A program made the position numbers and the translations under genes. This document shows positions 45,401-56,900 of a DNA stretch of 64,000 nt, piece by piece; within the stretch, counting starts at the first letter, position 1, and each line of letters opens with the position of its first letter. Origin of the DNA: Cinnamomum chago (Eukaryota > Streptophyta > Magnoliopsida > Laurales > Lauraceae); NCBI GenBank assembly GCA_038049695.1, contig CP142451.1, positions 127,600,501 through 127,664,500 on the forward strand. The letters run 5' to 3'. The notes beneath the pieces were generated by a model. That model was not told the origin of the DNA. It made no database searches and saw only the letters and a list, made by a program, of their open reading frames with translations.

Positions 45401-48400
45401 GTACTACAAATTGCTTATGTCATTGAATCAAATCATGAATCATATAATAAATCATAGGACTTCCTTTTCTTTCGTTTGTAAAAAAATAATAAGAAAATAT
45501 TAGAAATTCATAATCCTTAATTTTCGATCCATAACACCATCAATTTTGTGACAACAAGACTATGATAGAATCATACGAAGAATATTATCGACATATATCA
45601 ATAAAAGGAATGTTCTAAGAGGTTATATTGAAATTATTAAAGACAAGTATGAAGGAGCAATAACGAGAGTGAGAACTACTCGTGGAGAGATAGGAGAGTT
45701 CCTAGTGACCATAGGTTTGCGTCAAGGGTCAGCCCTAAGCCCTTATCTTTTTGCATTGATTATGGATGAGTTAACTACTCATTATTCAAGAAGAGATACC
45801 TTGGTGCATATTATTTGCAGATGATATTGTGTTGATAGATGAATCAAAAGATGTTGTGAATGCAAAACTTGAGAAATGGCGGGAGGCTTTAGAACCCAAA
45901 GGCTTTAAAATAAGTCGTACAAAGACGGAATATATGGATTGTAACTTCAGTGGGCATATAGAAAAAACTGAAATTACTGTGAGAATTGAAGACCATAAGA
46001 TACCACAAATTGATTCTCTCCGCTACCTTAGCTCTATAATTAGTAAGGATGGGGAGATTGATGAAGATGCCAAACATATGATAAAAGCGGGATGGTTGAA
46101 TTGGAGACTTGCTTTTGGAGTGCTTTGTGATTGACGAATGCCAGCAGGATTGAGGGAAAATTTTACAGGACAACGATTAGACCATCTATTACCTATGGAA
46201 CATAATGTTGGCCAATCAAGAAGCAGTATGTGCACAAAATGGATGTAGCAGAGATGAGAATGTTGAGGTGGATGTGTGGTAAAACTAGGAAGAATAAAAT
46301 TATAAATGAATGCTTTCGAGAGCATTTAGGGGTAGCAACAATAGGGGATAAAATTAGAGAAATCCGTTTGAGATGGTTTGGGCATATCCAATGTAGGCCG
46401 GTAATGGCACCGGTAAGAAAAAGTTTAGCCATGAAGGTTGATTGTCCACCAAGGTCAAGGGGTAGGCCAAAGAGGACGTGGATGGATGTAGTAAAAATAG
46501 ATATAAAGAAGTGTAACTTATCTGAGGATTTGACTCAAGATAGATTGGAATGGAGAAATTGAATTCGTGTTGCCGACTCCAACATAGTTGGGACAAGGCT
46601 TTGATGATGATGATGATGATCAATATATCATTAATGATACTTGTGTGAATAGTTGAACATGTTTAAGATATAAAAATAACAAAATAGCCAACATATCATA
46701 TCAAGATCCAAAACTTGTATGGTAACATCTATTAATGTATCGATTGATAATTCCTATACGAGAACTCTTCAAAATGAAGAAATGCTGTAGTAGATCAAAA
46801 TTCTAGTTGTCGATTTGGGTTCCTTTTGGTTGAATTGGCCAAACCTATTCATTTTGGCCAGTGTTTTGAAATAAACAACCCTAAACCTTTGTTGGCGAAC
46901 AAGAAAAGAGTTGGGAGTTTGACCCTGTTCAGCTAAAGTTTGCTAGCAACAAGGAGTTTAATTTTTTTAAAATTAATTTGTTATTTTTTTGTCTGAGGTG
47001 ATTTTCTAATGAGTATGATTCCATTACGGCTGAGTATGTTGAAAACATGGTATTTTTTGGGTCTTTAAACCCTTGTTGTGGAACAAAAAAAGATTCTGGG
47101 AGTTTGACCTTGTTCCGCTAAAGTTTGCTAGCTACTAGGAGTTTAGTTTTTTAGGTTTTTTTAAAAATTAATTTGTTATTTTTTCGTCCGAGGTGATTTT
47201 CTAACCAGTATGATTCCATTACGGCTGTGTATGTTGTAAACATGGTATTTTTGGGTTTTTTCTTCCAAAGGTCTTTAAAACCTTTTATACTTTGCACAAA
47301 AGACGGTTCTCTTCGATGGCAGCTGCTTCCTCGTTAAGTTCCTCTCATATTTGGAAAAAGCTAGTTTCTTCTTGTGCAACTTAGGTCAGTTCATTCTTCT
47401 TTCTTAAACACAACAGGGACTAAGATTCATTTATTTGGTATGTCAATGCAACATATTACACTACTGAATTAGGGAATGAATTGAACATATAGTTCATATC
47501 TTATTTCCTCTTTTTATTGGGTTTATATTTTTAATATTTTAGTATCATTCTAAAATGAAAAATTAAAATGAAGTACTGAAACTCAGTAATGGCTAGAGAT
47601 GTTAATTTCGGAGAAGCTTCCATCAATGAGATCTAGATCCTAGCATCTCGTGAAGGTTTAATACTCTTTCTTAAACTATTACTGTAAATTTGCATTTCTG
47701 ACTAGACATAGTATCAGCAATCAATACGTAATCAGTACCTTTACCAATGAATATAAAGCTTAGTAGTCTGAAATTATTACTCTTTTGTACTATTATTGTA
47801 AATTCACATTTCTCTCTAGGCATTATCAGCAATCTATAATAAGTACTTATTCCTGTTATCATATATAACTGAGTAATCAGAAATGATGGTTCATTTCATT
47901 TGTTATATAGGAAGTGGAGGAGTACTTCACAAACTACATGGTAAACGACAGTCTAGGAGTCATTGCAAATGCCCACACTGTTTTTGCTGACAAGGAACCA
48001 CGCATGGCCGAAAGTGACTCCTGCACAGAGCTTGCAAAGCTATTCTCTATCGCTGTTGACTTCCCCAAGACTGGTGTGCCAGCTGAAATCCCTTCTCATC
48101 TACATGTCAAGGTATGCCCAGACTTCATGGAAAAGCCTGACAAACCCAACTACGAATCCAAAAGGGTGATTGGAAAGCTCTTTAGGGCAATTAAGGATAT
48201 GGCACCAACCACTGGCCATATACAATCGTTCACCCGGGAGGTGGCAAGGAAATCTTATGACCCTGACATGGAAGTTGACGGCTTTGAGGATTACATAGAG
48301 GATGCTGTTTGGTTCAAAGACCAGTATGATCTCAAGTTAGGTAATTTGATGGATTATTATGGAATAAAAACAGAGCCTGAAGTACTCAGTGGAAGTATAT

Positions 48401-48750
48401 TGAAGATGTCAAAATCTTTTTCAAAGAGAAACGATGCTGAGGCGATCTCACTGGCTGTGAGGTCCTTGAAAAAGCAGGTGAGGGGATGGTTTAATGAGAA
48501 GGGAAGTCAGACTGACCCCGATATTGATGATGATGCATATGCGAAGGCCTCGGCATGGTATTACGTGACGTATCACCCCGATTACTGGGGAATCTACAAT
48601 GAGGGGATGAAACGAGCCCACTTCCTCAGCTTTCCTTGGATTGTCTATGACAAACTGATTCACATCAAGCAGAAGAAGATGAAAATGAAAAAGGCGGCTG
48701 AGATGGGATCATTGCAGTATAGTTTTGGGCGAAGTCTGAGGTTAAGGTAA
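36558..48750 (+). CDS. RDR1: RNA-dependent RNA polymerase 1 (RDR1), 4 exons
   Basis: The exons are 36558-37094, 39232-41096, 44606-44756 and 47911-48750, all GT-AG and in frame, giving 1130 aa (Arabidopsis RDR1 is about 1107). The enzyme copies single-stranded RNA into double-stranded RNA that Dicer-like proteins cut into secondary siRNAs. RDR1 in other plants is induced by salicylic acid and limits RNA viruses. An RRM-like N-terminal domain covers about 1-100 (KILGFPATVSADDVKGFLE). The RdRp catalytic core spans about 370-950 and contains FSDGIGKIS, QIRYGGYKGVV and CLHPGDVRVL. The catalytic DLDGD is at residues 811-815, encoded by the small exon 3. This motif places it in the RDR1/2/6 clade. 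The YKPDAEPFLS region and the C-terminal RAHFLSFPW favour RDR1 over RDR2 or RDR6. No residue appears missing. The introns (2.1, 3.5 and 3.2 kb) contain LINE pieces and microsatellites. Confidence 0.96.
38594..38677 (+). repeat. Compound (CA)n(GA)n microsatellite in RDR1 intron 1
   Basis: About 22 uninterrupted CA units run directly into about 20 GA units. The open frames through it are low-complexity artefacts. Confidence 0.95.
42443..42475 (+). repeat. (AT)n microsatellite in RDR1 intron 2
   Basis: About 16 AT units at the edge of the antisense LINE fragment that follows. Confidence 0.9.
42550..43060 (-). pseudogene. Antisense LINE fragment with RNase H-like domain, in RDR1 intron 2
   Basis: Read on the minus strand with frameshifts, it shows the order GLKFNVNREG, then SKQAEVLG, then VKLIVESDSPNATV (about 42730-42770), then NSIANALAKQGV (about 42602-42640). 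This matches the RNase H domain at the 3' end of plant L1-type retrotransposon ORF2. Stops and frame changes show it is dead. It is inserted opposite to RDR1 transcription and spliced out with the intron. Confidence 0.7.
45562..46621 (+). pseudogene. RTE-type LINE reverse transcriptase remnant, in RDR1 intron 3
   Basis: Sense-strand frames, broken by at least one frameshift near 45790 and a stop near 46132, encode RT palm motifs: LRQGSALSPYLFALIMDEL, then FADDIVLIDE (about 45814-45845), then GEIDEDAKHMIKAGW, then VAEMRMLRWMCGKTRK and RGRPKRTWMDVV. The 3' end is GACAAGGCTTTGATGATGATG with a short GAT repeat tail, as in plant RTE elements. It is 5'-truncated, with no endonuclease domain. The 3' tail sequence recurs at 60815-60856. 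Confidence 0.88.
46881..47270 (+). repeat. Tandem duplication, 185-bp period, in RDR1 intron 3
   Basis: Two diverged units share GGGAGTTTGACC (46913 and 47098), AAAGTTTGCTAGC, AATTAATTTGTTATTTTTT and ATGATTCCATTACGGCTG. A further diverged duplication follows at about 47676-47890 (ACTRTAAATTYRCATTTCT units), just before exon 4. Confidence 0.75.
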
Positions 48751-50186
48751 GAAGCAAGCTTTTCATTAATGCTGTTCTGACTATTTGTTAATCACGTCCT
48801 GCTACATGGAACGTATATTGGCTTTGTAAATGGGCTTGTTTGTGTACCACATCAGGTGCAACTGATGGTTGGTACCGACTGTTATGTTTAAATTGTAAAT
48901 TATTTGCAATGGTGTGTGTACGGAGTAAAATGTTCTATACTTATTTATCATCTGTTTATGTCAAGGGGGTTTGGAGAAAACCTATTAATATGGAATATGC
49001 ATGTTTACTTGATCGTATTCTTTTGGTAGATGGCTAGTAGGCATTTTGAAACCTGGGCTTTCAGAACTGTAGCTGGACCTGCAATGGACAGCACCAAAAC
49101 TCTTACATATTTGTCTTATAAAGTTCCAAACTGTTTTCTCAGTGCATCCTGTTGTCAATCTTCTTGGTATCCTGTCTCCAATCTTCTGGAAAAGTTCTGA
49201 AGAAACTTAAATAAAAAGTCGTAACTTTTCATACTCCACAGTTTCTACAGTGTTCTAAATGTAAAATATAATGGTTATGTACATAAACGTGGAGGATATG
49301 GAATTCTAATAGAGCTAAGGTTTGGAATCATATTTCATAAAAAAATAAGTATCCAGGAGTGCTGAAACCCGGTTCATAATGGGCAAAACTGTTATGTATT
49401 GGCTGAGATACAGAACCATTTTTGTAGCGCTTCAGAGTCATGGAGAGCATTTTCCTTGTTTGACTAAGAATTGAATGAGTGGTGGTGTTATTTTGTTGTC
49501 CTAACTATATATGTTCATCTCTAGCTTAATCCATTTTCCCCAGAGGATTTGTTATGGATAGAGGACTGTCCTAACAATGACGGATGATATATAAAGGCAA
49601 TGGCCTATATCCCACTAGCAATCTGTTTCATTGATCACAGCTAGCTGAGATTGTCAATGAGTGGAGATCCTGTACCCACTGCTTCAATTGGTGGGCCAGT
49701 GGACGGACCAATCAGAGGACAGATACCTACTTGTACAAATATGGTTCTCTCCATACAGGACTGACACCACTCTAGAAAGACTGAAAATTTGGAAACCTTT
49801 TTTTGTGTTGTTTGTCATTTAGTTTATGCTTATTTGCCCACTAACCGCTTGTAGAAACCCCCCATAACAGTGGGTTTGAACAATCATCACTGCTGATTGT
49901 GGCGAGAGCATGCAGCTAAATGTGGTCTCAGAACTAATCTCTTCAAGTATGATACATCAAGCACTGGCACACCGAGCACAAGGCCCCACTAATGAATGTG
50001 TTTGATTCATCTGTACAAGAATTTTATTATTTTGAATCTGGGTGGAGAAAAGAATGGCCAGCCTTAGAAAGGCCACCTATCATTGTTGTTGTAAATTGCA
50101 TTTACAGGACTTTCAAATGGCAAAAGATTCAAGAGCCCTTCCTCTACATTTCTTTTCCAACGGGAGAACTTCCTGTCTTTTTTCTT
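48751..50186. other. Convergent 3' region between RDR1 and the MACPF gene
   Basis: The two stop codons face each other 1.4 kb apart. An AATAAA at 49210-49215 could serve RDR1. A TTTATT near 50024 could be the minus-strand signal of the MACPF gene. No gene or clear mobile element is seen between them. Confidence 0.4.
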
Positions 50187-50876
50187 TCAGGAAATAGCAA
50201 AATTTAAAAGAGAGAACTTCACATGAAGACATATCTTCCCCTTCTCCAAATCCAACTTAGCTCCAGTCACCAACCAGTGCCCAGGACTATCCTGTGCACC
50301 CTTACACACATGTGAAGTATCAACGAACTTCAAAAGCTTCTGGGTCTGGACAGGCACCGGCGGGCCCGTCGGGAACACGCCGGAATCGATGATGACGGCT
50401 GGCTTTTGCTTCTCCTTCTCTGAGCCTCCGGTGAACGATGTGCTGAAGGTCGATAAGAAGCTCGACTTCTGAGAGAAACCTGAAGAGCCTTGCTCCCACA
50501 TGGATCGATAGATGCTGGCTTTTGACACCTTAGCGAACAGAAGCCGGAGGTGGAGCACGCTCTTTGAGTCATGCTTTGCCACATGAAGCTGGGCTCCGGC
50601 GACCACAAAGGCGGCATCATGGGTGGTGGTCCATCTGGGGTCATATTTCACTGGTGCAGTGCAGACGTGTGAGAACTTCTTCCATTGCAAGGGCTCGAAG
50701 TACCTTTCATCGACCGAATCATCGGATCCGCGCCATATCAGTACCTCATTGGTCTTGTTTTCAAGCAGCACTGGGGTATTTGATAGATGTTGTAGATGTA
50801 TGGCTAACCTGTTCATGGAATGAAGTGCTTCAGATCCTTGAATGAATATGTAATATAGATCCTTCATGAAAAAGAA

Positions 50877-50953
<77 letters not shown>

Positions 50954-53900
50954 TCCAAGGAAAAAATTGCAGGCTATTCATGGTAATGGTACGTGATTGT
51001 TAGGAAACTTGCATTAGTTGCATGTAAAGCTAAAAGACCCCTGTAATAAAACGTGCAGGCCTTCTTTTATTGGTACTGAGTAACAAGTGGAGAACTCCTG
51101 AGCCGGGAGAAATGAGTAGAAAACTAGGGGTGGAGAATCCATTTTCTCTACATTTTATTCACTTCCAGACAGACCTATAAAGTTTCCAGATCATCTCGAT
51201 GACTAGGACCTTAGCCTTAATTCTTATGTGAGTTTTCTATTGCAATTATGAAGTGGGGGTCATGCAGGTAGTGGCAAACCTAGGGTTTTTGTTTAAGGGG
51301 TTCGGACCCTAATAGGTAGTTTGGTTTTGGGACTGGTTTTACTGGTTTGACTGCACCCGCGTGCTTGTACTTGGGTCTGCCTCTGCACGCAGAAGTACCA
51401 GGTTCCCATCTATTTTGATGGTCTGCAATCTCTTGGACTTAATTATTTGATTTCCCCACACTAGGTGAATGGAGTTCTCAATATTCGAGCAATACCCACC
51501 ATTGTATTTTTTTAACTAAAAACAAAATCTTTTATCATCTTCATCAACTCGTCTGCTATATCCATTTTTTTTTTTTTTTGGTCATTTAGGGTAGTTGAGT
51601 ACTAATTTCATATAAAAGTAGACTAAAAACTTTGATATGGCAATTTTTATGACCAGTTACTTGTCTAATGCCAACCCACCGCCTACCTTAATCTCAGATT
51701 GAGAGTTTTGGATTGACTTTGTTATAGCTCAGCGGAAACAAACTAAGGCTGTGGTTGATTAAAGTTTGTGAAAGTGTCTTTTGGGATTTTGGCTTTTGAA
51801 AAGCTCCCAAATGCCCTTAAAAGCTTGTTAGATATTAGATTTTAAAAAAGGATTTTTCAAGAAGGAAATGTCTAAAAAACTTTTTGTCAAGCAAACTTGG
51901 ATCCACTTTAATTTCATAAAGCACTTTTTCACTTTTGCAAGATATGAACAAAAATATATCAGAAAGCCTACGGTTTCAAAATGCCCTTGCATACAGACAT
52001 GTTCATCTCTTCATGCAGGGAAGGGTCAGAATAAAACTGTATTGTAAAGTGTAAACATGGTTAGAAGATGAACTCAAAGTCAATGTGAAGCATATCATCC
52101 GAATTTATAAATGAACTTAAAAGAAGGCAATTGTAGGTGAAAACAAGAGCAGAGATCATCGATGCTAACCTATTGCATTTATTTCCTTCCAAGAACAATC
52201 TCATCCCCGTCACAGGCCTTCTTCTCACTGTAACCTGAAAAAGTAAAACCGTTTTTTAGTTTTAACATCAGCCAACTTGGAGTAGACTGGGTAATGCTGG
52301 GTTCTAGAGTTAACCCTTCACATTTTTGGACTGGATTTGGGCTGGCAACTCTAGCTTTGATTATGTGGTAAAAGACCAGCCAACCCAATCCGAGCCAGAC
52401 CTAGAGTAGACCTTTTATGTTCTTGGGTTGGGTTTGGGCTGAAAACACTAACCCAATTCATAAATGGTTGGGCCCATACTTGCTGCTTGACCTGCCAACT
52501 AAATCCAAACCCAATCCAACAAAACACATTGCACTATGACCCATCAACTCGTCCTGAATGCAGCCTGTTAATTTAGGGTTTATGTTCTTGTATTATATAA
52601 GTAGGAAGAGAATGGACTACTTTCAACCTTTTTTTTATTTCTTTCATTTCAGCCATTTATTTGACTTATATTACATGGTTAACTATGACCACTGGAGTTG
52701 AATTTCTTGTGGACTTTAATCATCCAACTCATCTTATAATTGTAGACTTCAGAGGATTGGACCACTGCATAACGTTACAGGAGCATGATCTCTCTTGATC
52801 ACAGTAGTTTTAGTTAAACACAAGTGTTATAGATTGGTACCTGAGCTGTGTTGACATATAGCTTTGGGCCCAACAAATTTAGCTGGAGAGGCTGAGTTGG
52901 AATTGCCTTGTTTGTAGGGGGTCCCAATGGGAGGTCGCTGTGTATAGGAGCCCATATCTTGTGAAACTGGAAATCAAGGAAGCACGCTAAATCAGCTATA
53001 GGGGGCTTGTCTGCAAACAATGATCAGAATACCAAACATGAGTACACCAAAAACATGATTGAGTCTGTATCCTAAATGACCCAAAAAGGCCCCAGAAAGC
53101 TTACAATTCCAGCATAGAGGATCTGGGAACTCTCTGAGACAGAGAGTTGAATAAGCAATAGGGATTTTAATTAAAAACATATCTATGGAATTCTTGCTTA
53201 CAATTCTAACTAATCCAATGCACCTAGTTTTGTGCCTACTTTCACCTTATGGACTTATTTAACACATGATCAATCCACATTTATGAGGATCTTACATTTG
53301 ATTTCTTTCTTTCAATTACGATTAGTTTAGTGTGAACAGTAAGGAGATGAGGACTTACAGCGGAGGTAAAGGTTGATGGCATGCGACATGAAACCTTTGC
53401 CTGGAACACCTTTGAGTAGAGAGGTGATGGGTATGAAGTTGAAGTTGAGTGCATCAGGCATTGAGGGAACGGTGAGAAGCCACTCACAGTGGCTACTGGT
53501 GGTTGTATCGCCGCCTCTTTTCGAGCATATGACTGTTATTCCCTGAAATTCACATAAGCCAATAGTTCAATTCTTTAGCTTCTCCAAATTATAGAAAGAA
53601 AGGGTTTTAACTTCTAAAGAGGAAAAGAGAAATGCTACTATAAAGTCTGCTTATGGTCCCCACAATTACATATGGCACATGTGTTATGGGATTGGGACCA
53701 TTGATTTGATGGGCCACAATGTGGACTTACCATAGCCAGATTTGGATGGAATGTGATTTAAGCCTGATTGTGTTGAGATTTGTACATCTCACTTGGAGAC
53801 TTTTCACTCTTTTTTTCTGCTTTACTACAGCAACCGTCCCTTTGCATGACAATTCGCATGTCTGTTTATTTTGATTATTGGGCCATAAACCAGTGGGAAG

Positions 53901-56900
53901 ATGGCCCACAAAAGGGATGGTTAGGATTCTTAAATTACAAGCAAACTCACAGTTGTAGTTGTAGCATCAGTTGTCACCGATGTTCGACGCCCAAATGGGT
54001 GGCAAAAATCATTTTAAAGAAGTGACTCAATCACTCCCAATAGCTATATATATAGAGTAAAAGTTATAAAAAGATTCTCCTCCTCAAGACTACTAAGAAT
54101 TGTTGGTCATTTTTTTTAATCACGAAAATGGAACAGGTCCATGGTGATTTTGAACTTACATCTTTGGTGATTGGCACTGATGCAAAGCTATCGATAAGCA
54201 CGGGTTTCTGATCAAAGACATTGAAAGCCTCTGGAGCCTGTAAAAGAAATCACATAAAGTATAAATGACTAGCTAGAATGATTTCCAGAAGGGCTGAGAT
54301 AATGTTCAAAGAAAACAGCCCATGCATGATAGGAGAGTTTAAGAAGCGAGTGTTGCATGGACCTTGCTTTTGTGTTCTTTGGTTTTGCAATGAGTGAGAG
54401 AGAGAGTGCAGGTCCCTGTAAACAACTGATCTCCGAGCTCATCTAAGTGTTTCTTGAGTTGAGATGGTTGCAGGTTGGAGGACTGGTCTTGTCTCAGATA
54501 CACCACATCTTGACCACCAATACTCACGCCTACTATGATGTGCGTACCATAAGTTTCAATAAACCTGCAGACGTGAAGTATAATTGGATATATCTAAGAA
54601 CATTTGTCTTTAAAATTTCTTGTTTCAATTTGCAGGAAATCATAGTAGGGGTTTATAAGGGTTTGAGTTAATTGAGCAATACAATGACTCAACTTATATA
54701 ATAATAATAATAACAATAATATATTGACATAAAACAATATAAAAAAAAATTTCTCCTCCCCATGCACTACTGTGGGAATGCACATTGGGACCGCTCCCAA
54801 AGGCGGGACACCCCTGAATTTCATTGGGTCCCATTGTGATGACATACATATCCAAATGGAGCACAGAGCGCACGAAAAAATCATTTATTTATTTATTTAT
54901 ATCGTTGTAAGATATAATATGTCCCCATTTTTTTTCAACTCAGGTATTCCAATTACATGCATTGCACATGATAGGCATCTCTATGCATATGCAGTTAGGT
55001 TTTAGTTGTCTACGTAGCATCAGTGCATCACATGATTCCTTCACTAGTGGGAAAATATTCCAAGATGGACTTGGTAAGGAACTGGTTAGCAGGCTGTCAA
55101 ACAAAGAATCTTTTACATAGTCGTGTACATACCTTCTCAACTTAGTCAACCAAGAACATAAATATTTAAGGGCTAATTAACGAATGGACTTTGTCAAGTC
55201 AACCCAACAATCAAATCTCTAGTTAGAGTAGAAGAAAGACAAAAGGGCCTGACTGCATGTTGCCTTGAATTCAATGAGGAGAGATTCATCGAAAGGGACT
55301 TGAATATATGAGAAATTATTTCAAATGAAGAACTTAGATGTAGCCATCACTTTTTTAGAATTTAATTTACTAAGTCGATGCCTCGATGGTAGGTATTAGC
55401 TAGTCATTTACCATCGCTGCTAAAAAAACAACTATAAAACCCAATACAGAATAAGCAACGCAACCAGAAGGATACGAAAAATTCAATGAATGACTAATCT
55501 TCATTCTAAGACAATCCAAAGTCCACCAATTGGCCAAGTCAAGGTGATTGTAATGCAGAGGTTAAAACCCGATCGATGACAAAATCAAAGGCTTTCAGAA
55601 GATTCTGGGACACGGGTAGTTATTGTTCCAATCAGCTGATGCCAAGGTTCTCCAAGGAATTAACTTTCGAACTTGCATGTTCCGCAACCGTGTTGACCAT
55701 ACCCAATTTCTAATTTGCCTTCCCCACTAGCCATTACTACCCATTAGATCAATGTAAATGAAAGTGAAAAGTCAATATATATAATATAGATGCAGCAAAC
55801 AATTCAAAATTCACTGTATAAGTTGAATATGATCTTTTGTAAAAATCTATGCACTAATGACTAAACCATGGTGAGCCCACTTGTACTCTACTAAAGAGTA
55901 AAAAAAATTAGGTCCCCAGGTGACAATTTCACATGTATTTGGCCAATGGCCATCCATGCAATGCAACAAAGTAAAGTAAAGTGATTAAAAAGAAGAAAAG
56001 TAGACTTTGTTTGATTTAGATTACCTTGCAATTGCATGGGGCTGCCAAGTTGTGGGGACATCTTTTCTTATTTGGCTGCACAGCGAAAGGGCATAACGAT
56101 CGATATGTACATTGAAGAGAGAGATGAAATATCCGTCAAGAGCCAAACATTTCGTGTCCGTCGCGTCTTTGGCCCATGACCCGCTTCCGAATCCGAACAT
56201 GGCATTGAACAACCCGCTTGGGAGCTTCCCGGGCACTGAACTCTTTTGGTTAAATAATGTCGACATCTATATATATGAACAATAAAAAAACCACATCAAA
56301 CATTATTTATATATCTCCTTCACTTCCCTACTACAATCATCCATCAAAATTCTAATTTTAATTTTTTTTTGAACCCTCAATTTAATCCAATGGGTAAAAT
56401 GCCCTAATTGAACTAGAAAAAAAGTCAGTTCATTTTCTTTTTTTTTTTGATAATCTAGCTGCATTGGGATCGATCCTTATTCTTACTGCTTAGGCCCTAT
56501 TTCTTTAGTAGAATTTCTGCCAGGAATTCACCATATCCAGGAATTCTTGGACATGATGTGACATGCTGTCCCTGAAATCTCTAAATTCCATATTTATTCA
56601 CAGAAATTTCTGAATTCCAACTACTTGAAATATCTCTTTTGACCTTTGGGAATTCATGAATTCCACTCCCTTTGTATTTTGGTGGAATTCCTGTATGCTT
56701 AAGTCCAAAGGAGAATCCATGAATTTCACTATTTCTGGGAATCCAGGAATTCCCCAGACAAGAATTCTTGGAATTCCAGCAAAGAAATAGGCCCTTAGTG
56801 TCCCATGTTTTCAAAACGTCGAGTTTCCCTTTCCTTCAATGTTTAGAACTATGATGATGACAATATACAAAATGTTTATATAAATTGTGTATCACCCTAA

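Noticed and set aside
45829-46134. Open frame that could be read as a small gene
   Set aside because: It is part of a frameshifted LINE reverse transcriptase and lacks an independent start.
50809-50981. Extension of the last MACPF exon to an upstream ATG
   Set aside because: The extension is translated AT/AC microsatellite. The acceptor at 50809 joins exon 7 in frame and restores the family motif NRLAIHLQ.
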